In this document: in pieces, positions 54,452 to 62,855 of the stretch
Position numbering within the stretch: the first letter of the stretch is position 1
Layout of the letters: each line of letters begins with the position of its first letter
DNA from: an uncultured Dorea sp.
Lineage (GTDB): Bacteria; Bacillota; Clostridia; Lachnospirales; Lachnospiraceae
Direction of reading: 5' to 3'
Assembly (NCBI GenBank): GCA_945870325.1
Contig: CAMBRQ010000012.1
Coordinates: 1 to 62,855 of the forward strand
Length of the DNA: 62,855 bases
Notes under the pieces: generated by a model
Told to the model about the DNA's origin: nothing
Databases searched by the model: none
Seen by the model: the letters and a program-made list of their open reading frames with translations, nothing else
Position numbers and translations under genes: made by a program

Positions 54452-54919
54452 CTATCCGAAATTACGAACTTTAAAGTCACGCTGCGCCTCTCTTTGCTGA
54501 TCCTTCTTTGCGATATCCTGGCGCTTGTCATATAGTTTCTTACCTTTCGCAAGCCCAATCTCTACTTTTACAAGACTTCCTTTAAAATACACCTTTAGCG
54601 GCACAATTGCCACTCCTTTTTCTTTCGTCTTGCCAAGCATTTTGTTAATCTCCGCTTTATGAAGCAGGAGTTTTCGGACCCTAAGCGGGTCCTTGTTGAA
54701 GATATTGCCTTTTTCGTAAGGGCTGATATGCATACCATAGATATAGACTTCACCATTCTCTATTCGGATAAATGATTCCTTGATACTGCATTTGCCCATC
54801 CGAAGAGATTTTACCTCTGTTCCATGCAGTGCAATGCCTGCTTCATAGGTGTCTAATATGAAGTAATCATGATATGCTTTCTTGTTATTGGCTACCATCT
54901 TACCATTCGTCTTCGCCAT
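54452..54919 (-). CDS. smpB: SsrA-binding protein SmpB, 155 aa
   Basis: Binds tmRNA and brings it to stalled ribosomes. [20 protein letters not shown] and [20 protein letters not shown] with [20 protein letters not shown] match the oligonucleotide-binding barrel; the basic tail [20 protein letters not shown] is the decoding-centre helix. ATG 54919 follows AAGGAG by 9 nt; the longer frame from 54982 is rejected. Overlaps the end of rnr by 20 nt. The tmRNA gene itself is not in the window. Confidence 0.95.
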   Translation of the reverse strand: MAKTNGKMVANNKKAYHDYFILDTYEAGIALHGTEVKSLRMGKCSIKESFIRIENGEVYIYGMHISPYEKGNIFNKDPLRVRKLLLHKAEINKMLGKTKEKGVAIVPLKVYFKGSLVKVEIGLAKGKKLYDKRQDIAKKDQQREAQRDFKVRNFG

Positions 54920-57059
54920 CTTCCTCATCTCCTTCATCTGCAATCTCAAAATCAATCGTACGAAGCAGCCGGTCGGTGTCAATCACCCGTACAGATATCT
55001 GCTGCCCCAATTTATATATTTTATAAGTATGCGCTCCTACCATCTCATACCGGTCTGCATAATAATCGTAATGATCATCCGTCATGTTCACCACATGGAC
55101 CAGCCCCTCTATGGTATTCGGAAGTTCCACGTACATTCCCCATTTGGTTATGCTGGATATGACTCCCCGGAACACTTCCCCGATATGCTGCTGCATATAT
55201 TCAACTTTTTTTAATTTTACAGTCTCACGTTCCGCTTCTTCTGCCCTTCTCTCCATCTCGCTGGAGTGCTTCGTCACCTCCGGAAGGATAGCCTGATAAT
55301 GTTCTGCTTTCTTCTCATTCATCCTTCCCCTTAAGTTATCCTTGATGATCCGGTGAATCTGAAGATCAGGATATCTTCGAATCGGAGAGGTAAAATGCGT
55401 ATAATAATTCGCTGCCAGACCAAAATGCCCTGTATTCTCCGGTGTATACTTCGCCTGCTTCATAGAGCGCAGCGCAAGTCTGCTAATGAGTGCTTCTTCC
55501 GGTGTATCCTCTACTCTCGCGAGCAATTTTTGAATTTCTTTCGGTCTGATTTCATTTACACCAACATGCATGGAATAACCGAAATTATTGATGAAGGTTG
55601 CCAACGCCCGGATCTTTTCTTCATCCGGCACTTCATGCGTCCGGTATACAAAAGGCAGTTCCTGCCAGTAATAGTCTTCCGCTACCGTCTCATTAGCAAG
55701 CAGCATAAAATCCTCAATAATCTTCGTAGCCACATTCCGGTCATAAGGCTTAATCTCCACAGGTCTTCCCTTCTCATCCAGCACCATCTTCGTCTCCGGG
55801 AAATCAAAGTCTATCGATCCACGTCTCTGTCTGCGCGCCCGTAATACGCCTGACAGTTCCCGCATCAGTTCGAACATCGGCACTAACGTCTGATAACGTT
55901 CTATTTCTTCCGGATCTCTGTCTTCCAGGATCTTCTTCACACTGGTATAGGTCATCCTCTCATCCACATGAATCACCGTCTCAGCAATCTCGTGATCGAT
56001 GACGATTCCCTTTGGATTCACCGTCATGATACAACTAAGTGCCAATCGATCCTCTCCCGCATTCAGCGAGCAGATACCGTTCGACAACTTATGGGGCAGC
56101 ATAGGGATAACCCGGTCCACCAGATATACGCTGGTTCCACGCTCCAAAGCCTCTCTGTCAATTGCGCTATTCTCCTGCACATAGTTGGTTACATCAGCAA
56201 TGTGAACCCCCAGTATATAGTTCTCTCCCGCTCTTGTCACCGATACTGCATCATCCAGATCCTTAGCATCCTCGCCATCTATAGTCACCATCTGCCAGTC
56301 CCGGATATCCTTTCGTCCCGCACGGTCAGCTTCACTTACATCCTTCGCTACACGTTCTGCCTGATTCAGAATCTTCTCTGAGAATTCTACCGGCAGATCA
56401 TAACCTTTCACAATGGACATAATGTCTGTCCCCGGATCATTAATATGACCGATAATCTCTATCACTTTTCCTTCCGGCTTCTTTCCCGGTTCTCCGTAAG
56501 AAGTCAGTTCTACAACCACCTTATGCCCGTTTATGGCTCCTTTTGACCTCTCCACCGGAATAAAAATATCCTGGAAAAATCTCTGGTTATCCGGAATTAC
56601 AAATCCATAGTTCTTGTTTTCCTTCATCTGATACAGACCAACAACCTTCGTCAGGCCTCTGGATACAATTCGTACAATCTTCCCTTCACGGCTTCTCCCC
56701 TGTGGCTCTCTCGTAATCGTGACCTCAACTTCATCTCCGTCAAAGGCTCCGTTCGTATCCTCTTCTCCTATGAATATATCAGAATCCTCGTCCGGGATCA
56801 CAACGAATCCATAGCCTCTAAGGTTCGCCCTGTAAATACCGGTCAGGCGCTTTGCTTCTCCCTTACAGTATTTTCCCCGTTTCGACAGATAGATCTTACC
56901 GTCTGTCTCCAGCGATTCCAACACTTTGCGCAGGTCATCCCGCTGTTCCTTTGGAACCTGCAGAAGCATGGCAAGTTCTTTGAACTTCATCGGAACATAC
57001 AGATCATCACATATGAGGTCATAGATTACCTTTTTTCTCTTTTCAAATGTCTTGTCCAT
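54900..57059 (-). CDS. rnr: Ribonuclease R, 719 aa
   Basis: Processive 3'-5' exoribonuclease. Order: N-terminal helix-turn-helix (about 1-60), two cold-shock domains ([40 protein letters not shown]), the RNB catalytic domain starting at [20 protein letters not shown] with the metal-binding Asp cluster and [20 protein letters not shown], and the S1 domain [20 protein letters not shown]. Short acidic tail ([11 protein letters not shown]). Neighbouring secG and smpB is the common Firmicutes order secG-rnr-smpB. Confidence 0.97.
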   Translation of the reverse strand: MDKTFEKRKKVIYDLICDDLYVPMKFKELAMLLQVPKEQRDDLRKVLESLETDGKIYLSKRGKYCKGEAKRLTGIYRANLRGYGFVVIPDEDSDIFIGEEDTNGAFDGDEVEVTITREPQGRSREGKIVRIVSRGLTKVVGLYQMKENKNYGFVIPDNQRFFQDIFIPVERSKGAINGHKVVVELTSYGEPGKKPEGKVIEIIGHINDPGTDIMSIVKGYDLPVEFSEKILNQAERVAKDVSEADRAGRKDIRDWQMVTIDGEDAKDLDDAVSVTRAGENYILGVHIADVTNYVQENSAIDREALERGTSVYLVDRVIPMLPHKLSNGICSLNAGEDRLALSCIMTVNPKGIVIDHEIAETVIHVDERMTYTSVKKILEDRDPEEIERYQTLVPMFELMRELSGVLRARRQRRGSIDFDFPETKMVLDEKGRPVEIKPYDRNVATKIIEDFMLLANETVAEDYYWQELPFVYRTHEVPDEEKIRALATFINNFGYSMHVGVNEIRPKEIQKLLARVEDTPEEALISRLALRSMKQAKYTPENTGHFGLAANYYTHFTSPIRRYPDLQIHRIIKDNLRGRMNEKKAEHYQAILPEVTKHSSEMERRAEEAERETVKLKKVEYMQQHIGEVFRGVISSITKWGMYVELPNTIEGLVHVVNMTDDHYDYYADRYEMVGAHTYKIYKLGQQISVRVIDTDRLLRTIDFEIADEGDEEDGEDEW

Positions 57060-57172
57060 CTCTTACAAGTCCTCCAATGGCATATCTTTTAAACACATCC
57101 GCTGTCCCTGGTATACGCAAAGAGACACTCCCATACAGGAGTGTCCCACCATTCTCATAAAAATATACATTA

Positions 57173-57229
57173 CCGTGCAAAGCACGCCACCCATAAGGTG
57201 TGTATTGCGGTATGCTCGAATGAGTATGC
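57173..57229 (-). repeat. Hairpin repeat (family 3), copy between rnr and secG
   Basis: CGTGC-AAA-GCACG, CACC-CATAA-GGTG, then ATGCTCGAATGAGTATG. Same layout as 36189-36243, with base changes that keep pairing. A separate hairpin GACACTC-N8-GAGTGTC lies just beyond it at 57124-57145. The last block, inverted, also occurs at 8946-8964. Confidence 0.6.
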
Positions 57230-57235
57230 CTTGTC

Positions 57236-57478
57236 TTATGCAAATACTTTCAAATTCAACACTGCTGCCAGTACAATAAACAGAATCGCAAGGAACTTCG
57301 TAGACTTCACCAGTGCACCCTCCATAGAGCGTCCCTTGTTCTGTCCCCAGTAAGAATCAGCCATGCCACCGATGGTGCCAAGTCCTGCTGACTTACCTTC
57401 CTGCATCAACACGATTGCCGTTAACGCGATACAGTCTATTGCAAATATAATCATTAAAACCGTCTTTAAAATCTCCAC
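57236..57478 (-). CDS. secG: Preprotein translocase subunit SecG, 80 aa
   Basis: Two membrane helices (LKTVLMIIFAIDCIALTAIV and KFLAILFIVLAAVLNLKVFA) joined by LMQEGKSAGLGTIGGMADSY with the conserved GLG/GG loop. Part of SecYEG. The start is preceded by GGAGG. First gene before rnr and smpB. Confidence 0.93.
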   Translation of the reverse strand: MEILKTVLMIIFAIDCIALTAIVLMQEGKSAGLGTIGGMADSYWGQNKGRSMEGALVKSTKFLAILFIVLAAVLNLKVFA

Positions 57479-57549
57479 TTTCTACACCTCCTGCGGATAA
57501 ACCATTATTATTCTATCACAGGAGAGAATTAATGACAAGGATTTTTTTC

Positions 57550-57592
57550 AGTTTGGGACATAGTAAAAGTACATTTTACTACGTCCCAAACT
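57550..57592. repeat. 19-bp inverted repeat downstream of eno
   Basis: AGTTTGGGACATAGTAAAA-N5-TTTTACTACGTCCCAAACT. The single mismatch is A-C read on the plus strand but a G-U pair in the minus-strand RNA, so the fold suits eno transcription. No T-run follows on the minus strand. Confidence 0.55.
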
Positions 57593-57612
57593 AGCATATA
57601 CCCTGTACCTAT

Positions 57613-58917
<1,305 letters not shown>

Positions 58918-58984
58918 CTACTTCCTCCTTCATAGGAAGTATTATGCACCGATTCCAGAATTCTAATGCGGGAAAACAGAATCA

Positions 58985-60100
58985 CTAATACAACTTTCTG
59001 TATATATCCGCCATCTGCTGCCAGGTCAGTTTGACATAACTCTGATTCAAAAGTCTCTGCTGTGATTCTTCCACACTTTTTGCGAAGCCTTCAATCTCCT
59101 CTTCCGTCATTCCATATTCATGCAAATGCTTTCTTGCAATAATCTTGTCAAGCAATGCCTCCAGTTCCTGATACACTGCTTCTTCATTACACTCCAACAG
59201 CCCGCTTAAGAAACGATTCAGTTTCTCAATCTTTCCCTCTGGCTTCAATTCCTGATACACAGCGAATACTGCCGTCAGAAACTGGTAGTTCGCCTCTCCG
59301 TGCGTCACATGATACACACCACTCAATGGATAAGACATCGCATGTACCGCGCCTGTTCCCGCATTGCCGAATGCTACTCCTGCCAGATTGCTCGCTGTCA
59401 GGAACTCATCCAGCAGATTCATACGGTAGCCCGGTCCATGTTCCACAAGCTTACGGAATCCTTCAATGATCATCTCCATCGCCTTCATGCTGAACATCTC
59501 TGTATAGAGATTCGCTTTCGGGGATACATAAGACTCAATTGCATGAATAAATGCATCAATCGCACTGGTTGCAAAAAAAGAATACGGAAGCCCACTCAAA
59601 AGTTCAGGTATCAACACTGCATCATCGGCATAGATCTCATCCACTGCCAATCCAAGTTTCGTATGCAGGCTGGTAAGTTCTGTAATCGACACATTCGATA
59701 CCTCAGATCCTGCACCACACGTAGTTGGCACCGCGACCAATTGACGAGCCTTTTTAAGCGGCACTTTGCGCTGAAAGATCTCCTCTGCCTTATATGTACC
59801 CTCCAGCACCAGAATCTTCGCCATGTCAATGACCGCGCCACCGCCAATCGCTATGATCCTTGTACATCCAGCCCTGGCAAAATCCTGTATCAGACCATCT
59901 ATCATAATGTCCGTTGGTTCCCCAGCCCCATACTTACTCTTATACTCAACATGGGCTTCCAGTCCAAGCGGCGCAAAATACGTCTCATAGATACTCTTGC
60001 TTGCCAGGATAAAATCTCCCTTGCCAATCTGATATTCTTTCACGAATTCTTCTGCATGTTCAAACTTTTGAATTTTTGGTTTCTGTTGAAATATTTTCAT
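58985..60100 (-). CDS. Iron-containing alcohol dehydrogenase, 4-hydroxybutyrate dehydrogenase type, 371 aa
   Basis: Group III Fe-dependent dehydrogenase. The NAD-binding part has RIIAIGGGAVIDMAKILVLE and LVAVPTTCGAGSEVSNVSIT; metal ligands are in TSAIDAFIHAIESYVSPKAN (Asp, His), GTGAVHAMSYPLSGVYHVTH and HGEANYQFLTAVF. The pattern is that of clostridial 4-hydroxybutyrate dehydrogenase (4-hydroxybutyrate to succinate semialdehyde). Partner genes such as a CoA transferase or 4-hydroxybutyryl-CoA dehydratase are not adjacent, so the substrate is inferred. Confidence 0.85.
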   Translation of the reverse strand: MKIFQQKPKIQKFEHAEEFVKEYQIGKGDFILASKSIYETYFAPLGLEAHVEYKSKYGAGEPTDIMIDGLIQDFARAGCTRIIAIGGGAVIDMAKILVLEGTYKAEEIFQRKVPLKKARQLVAVPTTCGAGSEVSNVSITELTSLHTKLGLAVDEIYADDAVLIPELLSGLPYSFFATSAIDAFIHAIESYVSPKANLYTEMFSMKAMEMIIEGFRKLVEHGPGYRMNLLDEFLTASNLAGVAFGNAGTGAVHAMSYPLSGVYHVTHGEANYQFLTAVFAVYQELKPEGKIEKLNRFLSGLLECNEEAVYQELEALLDKIIARKHLHEYGMTEEEIEGFAKSVEESQQRLLNQSYVKLTWQQMADIYRKLY

Positions 60101-60159
60101 CTTGTCTCACCTCGTATATTTTCCATAAAATGCATGAAAAGCCTCTTTAAAATGCATTT

Positions 60160-60343
60160 TTTTAATAAGTAACAGTTCAGCCATAAGCCGGATTGTGGGT
60201 GAATCATGCTTGCATGAATGAACACACGATCCGACTTATGAGCGGAGCGCCATTTTATGAGCAAAAATAGCTGCGTAGCAGCGGAGAAGCATCGTAGATG
60301 CGTTTTGCGAATGGCGCGGGCTGAACTGTTACTTTAATAATTC
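60160..60343. repeat. Structured repeat with AGTAACAGTTCAGCC ends (family 2), complete copy
   Basis: Perfect 15-bp terminal inverted repeats (60168-60182/60319-60333), then CATAAGCCGGAT...ATCCGACTTATG, ATGC-TT-GCAT, GCGCCATT/AATGGCGC, GCTGC-GTA-GCAGC and GCATC-GTA-GATGC. No gene inside. It fills most of the 355-bp gap before yitT. Another copy starts at 62804. Confidence 0.7.
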
Positions 60344-60455
60344 TAATATACCACTAATCCGTTGACTTTTAAAGACACGAGCGTTACAATCTTTGATGGA
60401 GTTTCACTGCTTTTTACAAAAGCAAATCTATGATGAATCACTTGGGGAATATATT

Positions 60456-61298
60456 ATGAAATCACAATTGAAAAACTTTAGTCTGTTAACCTTTAGCACA
60501 CTGGTAATGGCTGTTGGCATCTACTTTTTCAAATTCGCCAACAACTTTACATTCGGAGGCATTACAGGTCTTGCCGTCTTAGTTGCCAGACTCTGCCCAA
60601 TCTCAGCCAGTGATTTTTCTTTCGTTGCCAACATGGTTCTGCTGGTCATCGGACTCTTTGTCCTGGGCAAGAAATTTGCCGCCAAAACTGCATACAGCAG
60701 TATCCTGCTCTCAGTTACCCTGTCGGCGCTGGAACGAATCTATCCCATGTCCCAGCCGCTGACCGACCAGCCAATCCTCGAACTGGCTTTTGCAATTGCT
60801 CTGCCTTCCGTCAGTTCTGCGATCCTGTTCAACATCGGGGCTTCCAGCGGCGGTACGGATATTATTGCCATGATCATGAAGAAATACACCAGTTTCGATA
60901 TCGGAAAAGCATTGCTAATCACAGATTTCTTCATTACATTGGCAGGTTGCTTCGTGTTCGATATCCAGACCGGATTATATTCTTTCCTTGGACTCGCGCT
61001 TCGCTCTTTCATGATCGATGGATTTATCGAAAGTTTGAACCTGTCCAAGTATTTCAACGTTGTATGCAGCAACCCGAAGCCAATCTGCGATTTCATCAAA
61101 GATGATCTGCACAGAAGCGCAACGATCGTTTTGGCTCAGGGCGCATTTTCCGGAGAAGATAAATACATTATCTTTACTGTTTTAAACCGCGTTGAAGCCG
61201 TAAAACTTCGTAATTATATCAAACAGAACTCGCCGGATGCATTCTTGCTGATCTCCAACACCAGCGAGATTATAGGAAAAGGGTTCCACTCAGTCTAG
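60456..61298 (+). CDS. YitT-family membrane protein, 280 aa
   Basis: Five hydrophobic helices in the first two thirds (FSLLTFSTLVMAVGIYFFKF, FTFGGITGLAVLVARLCPIS, MVLLVIGLFVLGKKFAAKTA, SILFNIGASSGGTDIIAMI region, ITLAGCFVFDIQTGLYSFLG) with the conserved GGITGL and GASSGGTDI motifs, then the cytosolic DUF2179 domain (about 200-280; RSATIVLAQGAFSGEDKYII, VLNRVEAVKLRNYIKQNSPD). Function unknown, possibly transport. ATG 60456 after TTGGGGAA is preferred to 60393. Confidence 0.88.
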   Translation: MKSQLKNFSLLTFSTLVMAVGIYFFKFANNFTFGGITGLAVLVARLCPISASDFSFVANMVLLVIGLFVLGKKFAAKTAYSSILLSVTLSALERIYPMSQPLTDQPILELAFAIALPSVSSAILFNIGASSGGTDIIAMIMKKYTSFDIGKALLITDFFITLAGCFVFDIQTGLYSFLGLALRSFMIDGFIESLNLSKYFNVVCSNPKPICDFIKDDLHRSATIVLAQGAFSGEDKYIIFTVLNRVEAVKLRNYIKQNSPDAFLLISNTSEIIGKGFHSV

Positions 61299-61312
61299 AG
61301 TGAAACCCTTTT
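61279..61312. terminator. Bidirectional terminator overlapping the yitT stop
   Basis: AAAGGGTTCCACTC-N3-TAGAGTGAAACCCTTTT; the TAG of yitT lies within the stem region. Also serves convergent glmM. Confidence 0.8.
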
Positions 61313-61328
61313 GCATATCATAACTCTA

Positions 61329-62675
61329 TTAACTTACCATGAGTCCTTCTGATTTGATTACATCAATCACCTGGTTCACGTATTTTGCACACAACTCATC
61401 CGTTGCTGCTTCTACCATAACACGGATTACCGGCTCTGTTCCGCTTTCTCTTACCAGGATACGTCCATCATCGCCAAGCGCCTCTGCCACTGCATTCACC
61501 GCTTTGGTCACTTCCGGATTCTCTCTTGCAGTCTTCTTATCTGCCACACGGACATTCTTCAGAAGCTGTGGATAGATCTTCACCGGCTCAGCCAGTTTGG
61601 ACAGGCTCATTTTCTTCTCCAGCATAACTTCCATAATCATAAGAGAAGTCAGGATACCGTCACCCGTTGTTGCATGTTTGCTGAAAATAATGTGTCCGGA
61701 CTGTTCTCCGCCAAGAGAGAAGTTATTACGAACCATATTCTCATATACGTATTTGTCACCTACTGCGGTCTTCTCATACTTAAGCCCCGCTTTGTCACAG
61801 GCTTTGTACAGCCCAAGGTTAGACATGATCGTTGTTACAATCGTATCCCCATTCAGACGTCCATTCTCTTTCATGTATTTACCGCAGATGTACAGGATCA
61901 GGTCACCGTCAACCACATTGCCATTCTCGTCTACTGCAATACATCTGTCTGCATCTCCATCGTATGCGAATCCTACATCCAGTTTCTTCTCCTTTACATA
62001 CTCCTGCAATACTTCGATATGTGTAGAACCGCAATTGGTATTGATATTCGTTCCGTCAGGCTCGCAATTGATCACATAAGTCTTAGCACCCAACGCATCA
62101 TATACACTCTTTGCAATTGCAAATGCACTACCATTCGAGCAGTCCAAGCCAACTTTCATATCTTCAAAAGAACGGGTAGCCAGAGAAATCAGATAGCCGA
62201 TATATCGGTTTCTTCCTGCCGCATAATCGATGGTACGTCCGATATCATCCTTCTTTGCAAGTGGAAGTTCCCCGATCTCACCATCAATATATGCCTCGAT
62301 CTTCTCTTCGACCTCTGCCTCAATCTTGTGTCCCTTTCCATTGATAATCTTGATTCCATTGTCATAATATGGATTATGGCTTGCAGAAATCATAATTCCA
62401 CAGTCAAAATTATCCGTTCTGGTTACATAAGATACACTTGGCGTCGTTGTTACATGCAGCAGATGTGCATTCGCACCTGATGCTGTGATGCCTGCTGCCA
62501 GCGCATACTCGAACATATAACTGCTTCTTCTTGTATCCTTTCCAATGACTACTTTGGCTTTATGATCCTGTCCATAATACCAGCCAAGGAATCTTCCTAC
62601 TTTGAAGGCATGTTCAACTGTAAGTACTTCATTGGCTTCGCCACGGAACCCATCAGTTCCAAAATATTTTCCCAT
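61329..62675 (-). CDS. glmM: Phosphoglucosamine mutase GlmM, 448 aa
   Basis: Converts glucosamine-6-P to glucosamine-1-P for cell-wall synthesis. MGKYFGTDGFRGEANEVLTV opens the chain; the phospho-Ser loop is CGIMISASHNPYYDNGIKII; metal binding is FAYDGDADRCIAVDENGNVV; the sugar loop is NFSLGGEQSGHIIFSKHATT; the phosphate loop is ILVRESGTEPVIRVMVEAAT. Full length. Confidence 0.97.
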   Translation of the reverse strand: MGKYFGTDGFRGEANEVLTVEHAFKVGRFLGWYYGQDHKAKVVIGKDTRRSSYMFEYALAAGITASGANAHLLHVTTTPSVSYVTRTDNFDCGIMISASHNPYYDNGIKIINGKGHKIEAEVEEKIEAYIDGEIGELPLAKKDDIGRTIDYAAGRNRYIGYLISLATRSFEDMKVGLDCSNGSAFAIAKSVYDALGAKTYVINCEPDGTNINTNCGSTHIEVLQEYVKEKKLDVGFAYDGDADRCIAVDENGNVVDGDLILYICGKYMKENGRLNGDTIVTTIMSNLGLYKACDKAGLKYEKTAVGDKYVYENMVRNNFSLGGEQSGHIIFSKHATTGDGILTSLMIMEVMLEKKMSLSKLAEPVKIYPQLLKNVRVADKKTARENPEVTKAVNAVAEALGDDGRILVRESGTEPVIRVMVEAATDELCAKYVNQVIDVIKSEGLMVS

Positions 62676-62745
62676 AATAATATGTCTCCTTCATATGATT
62701 TATCTTATCTACCGATTTTTTTGTACAATCAGTTCCACTCAATAT

Positions 62746-62774
62746 ATTATATAAGGTTTGCCATGATTATACAA
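62746..62774 (-). promoter_or_regulatory. Promoter of glmM
   Basis: Minus strand TTGTAT (62774-62769), 17 bp, TATAAT (62751-62746), about 70 bp before the start; AAGGAG serves the ATG. No glmS-type ribozyme is visible. Confidence 0.65.
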
Positions 62775-62803
62775 CATTTTTTCACGAATTCTCTTCAATT
62801 GGG

Positions 62804-62855
62804 GTAACAGTTCAGCCTTTTAATTAATTTGATGGGTTTAACACCGGCTAAAATA
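62804..62855. repeat. Family 2 structured repeat, partial copy cut by the window edge
   Basis: GTAACAGTTCAGCC at 62804-62817 matches the end of the element at 60168. The rest runs off the window, and the visible sequence after the match differs. Confidence 0.5.

Noticed and set aside
57550-57592. eno rho-independent terminator
   Set aside because: The stem is strong, but the minus strand continues GAAAAAAA rather than a T-run. Kept only as an inverted repeat.

Overview
The window looks like a gut Lachnospiraceae (Clostridia) chromosome: a low-to-medium GC genome with consensus sigma-A promoters, GGAGG ribosome binding sites, a T-box leader, a CIRCE-controlled Hsp20, SpoIID, AGCS and YitT proteins, and an anaerobic (CbiD/CbiG type) cobalamin pathway. 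Genus and species cannot be fixed from sequence reading alone. Nearly all genes run on the minus strand; xpt, a LysR regulator, gltA, hsp20 and yitT are the intact plus-strand genes. No tRNA, rRNA, CRISPR array or transposase gene was found.

Region by region. 0-9.6 kb is an accessory stretch: three GNAT acetyltransferases, a DUF1349 protein, a DUF4241 operon whose third gene is broken, an XRE regulator remnant, an Lsa-like ABC-F ribosome-protection gene with an attenuator-like leader and a co-transcribed P-loop gene, an HD hydrolase, a membrane XRE regulator and a 5'-truncated Rpn-family gene. 9.6-10.7 kb is a non-coding, TIR-bounded, highly structured element. 10.6-25.5 kb is one long cobalamin operon, cbiD-F-G-H-(JET fusion)-A-cobT-cobU-cobS-cobU'-cobC-cbiB-cobD-cbiP-cbiC, most junctions overlapping or a few bases apart, driven by a TTGACA-N17-TAGAAT promoter with an inverted repeat over its -35. 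It covers most of the route from cobalt-precorrin-3 to the lower ligand, but cbiL, the cobaltochelatase and cobalt transport genes are not here.

25.7-28.2 kb is a decay zone: an alpha/beta hydrolase, a DUF3795 protein and a DUF2148 protein each appear to have lost an internal segment, and an EamA transporter survives only as fragments behind a candidate guanidine-class riboswitch. 28.2-45 kb holds MarR, a Cu/Zn SOD-like protein, queA, RDD and SppA membrane proteins, pheST with a T-box, a YihY protein, xpt, an IlvD/Edd dehydratase plus ornithine-cyclodeaminase-family module with a divergent LysR regulator, SpoIID, a strong ncRNA candidate (possibly 6S) and an amino-acid:sodium symporter. 45-63 kb is core metabolism and RNA biology: pckA, thrC, leuCD, gltA, hsp20, smpB, rnr, secG, eno, a 4-hydroxybutyrate-dehydrogenase-like enzyme, yitT and glmM.

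The least explained signal is a set of dispersed structured repeats. Two elements (9589-10661 and 52364-52877) share terminal inverted repeats and conserved flanks, yet carry long perfect hairpin arms whose sequence differs from copy to copy while pairing is kept. Three smaller repeat families lie at 60160/62804, 36189/57173/8946 and 7372/45317.
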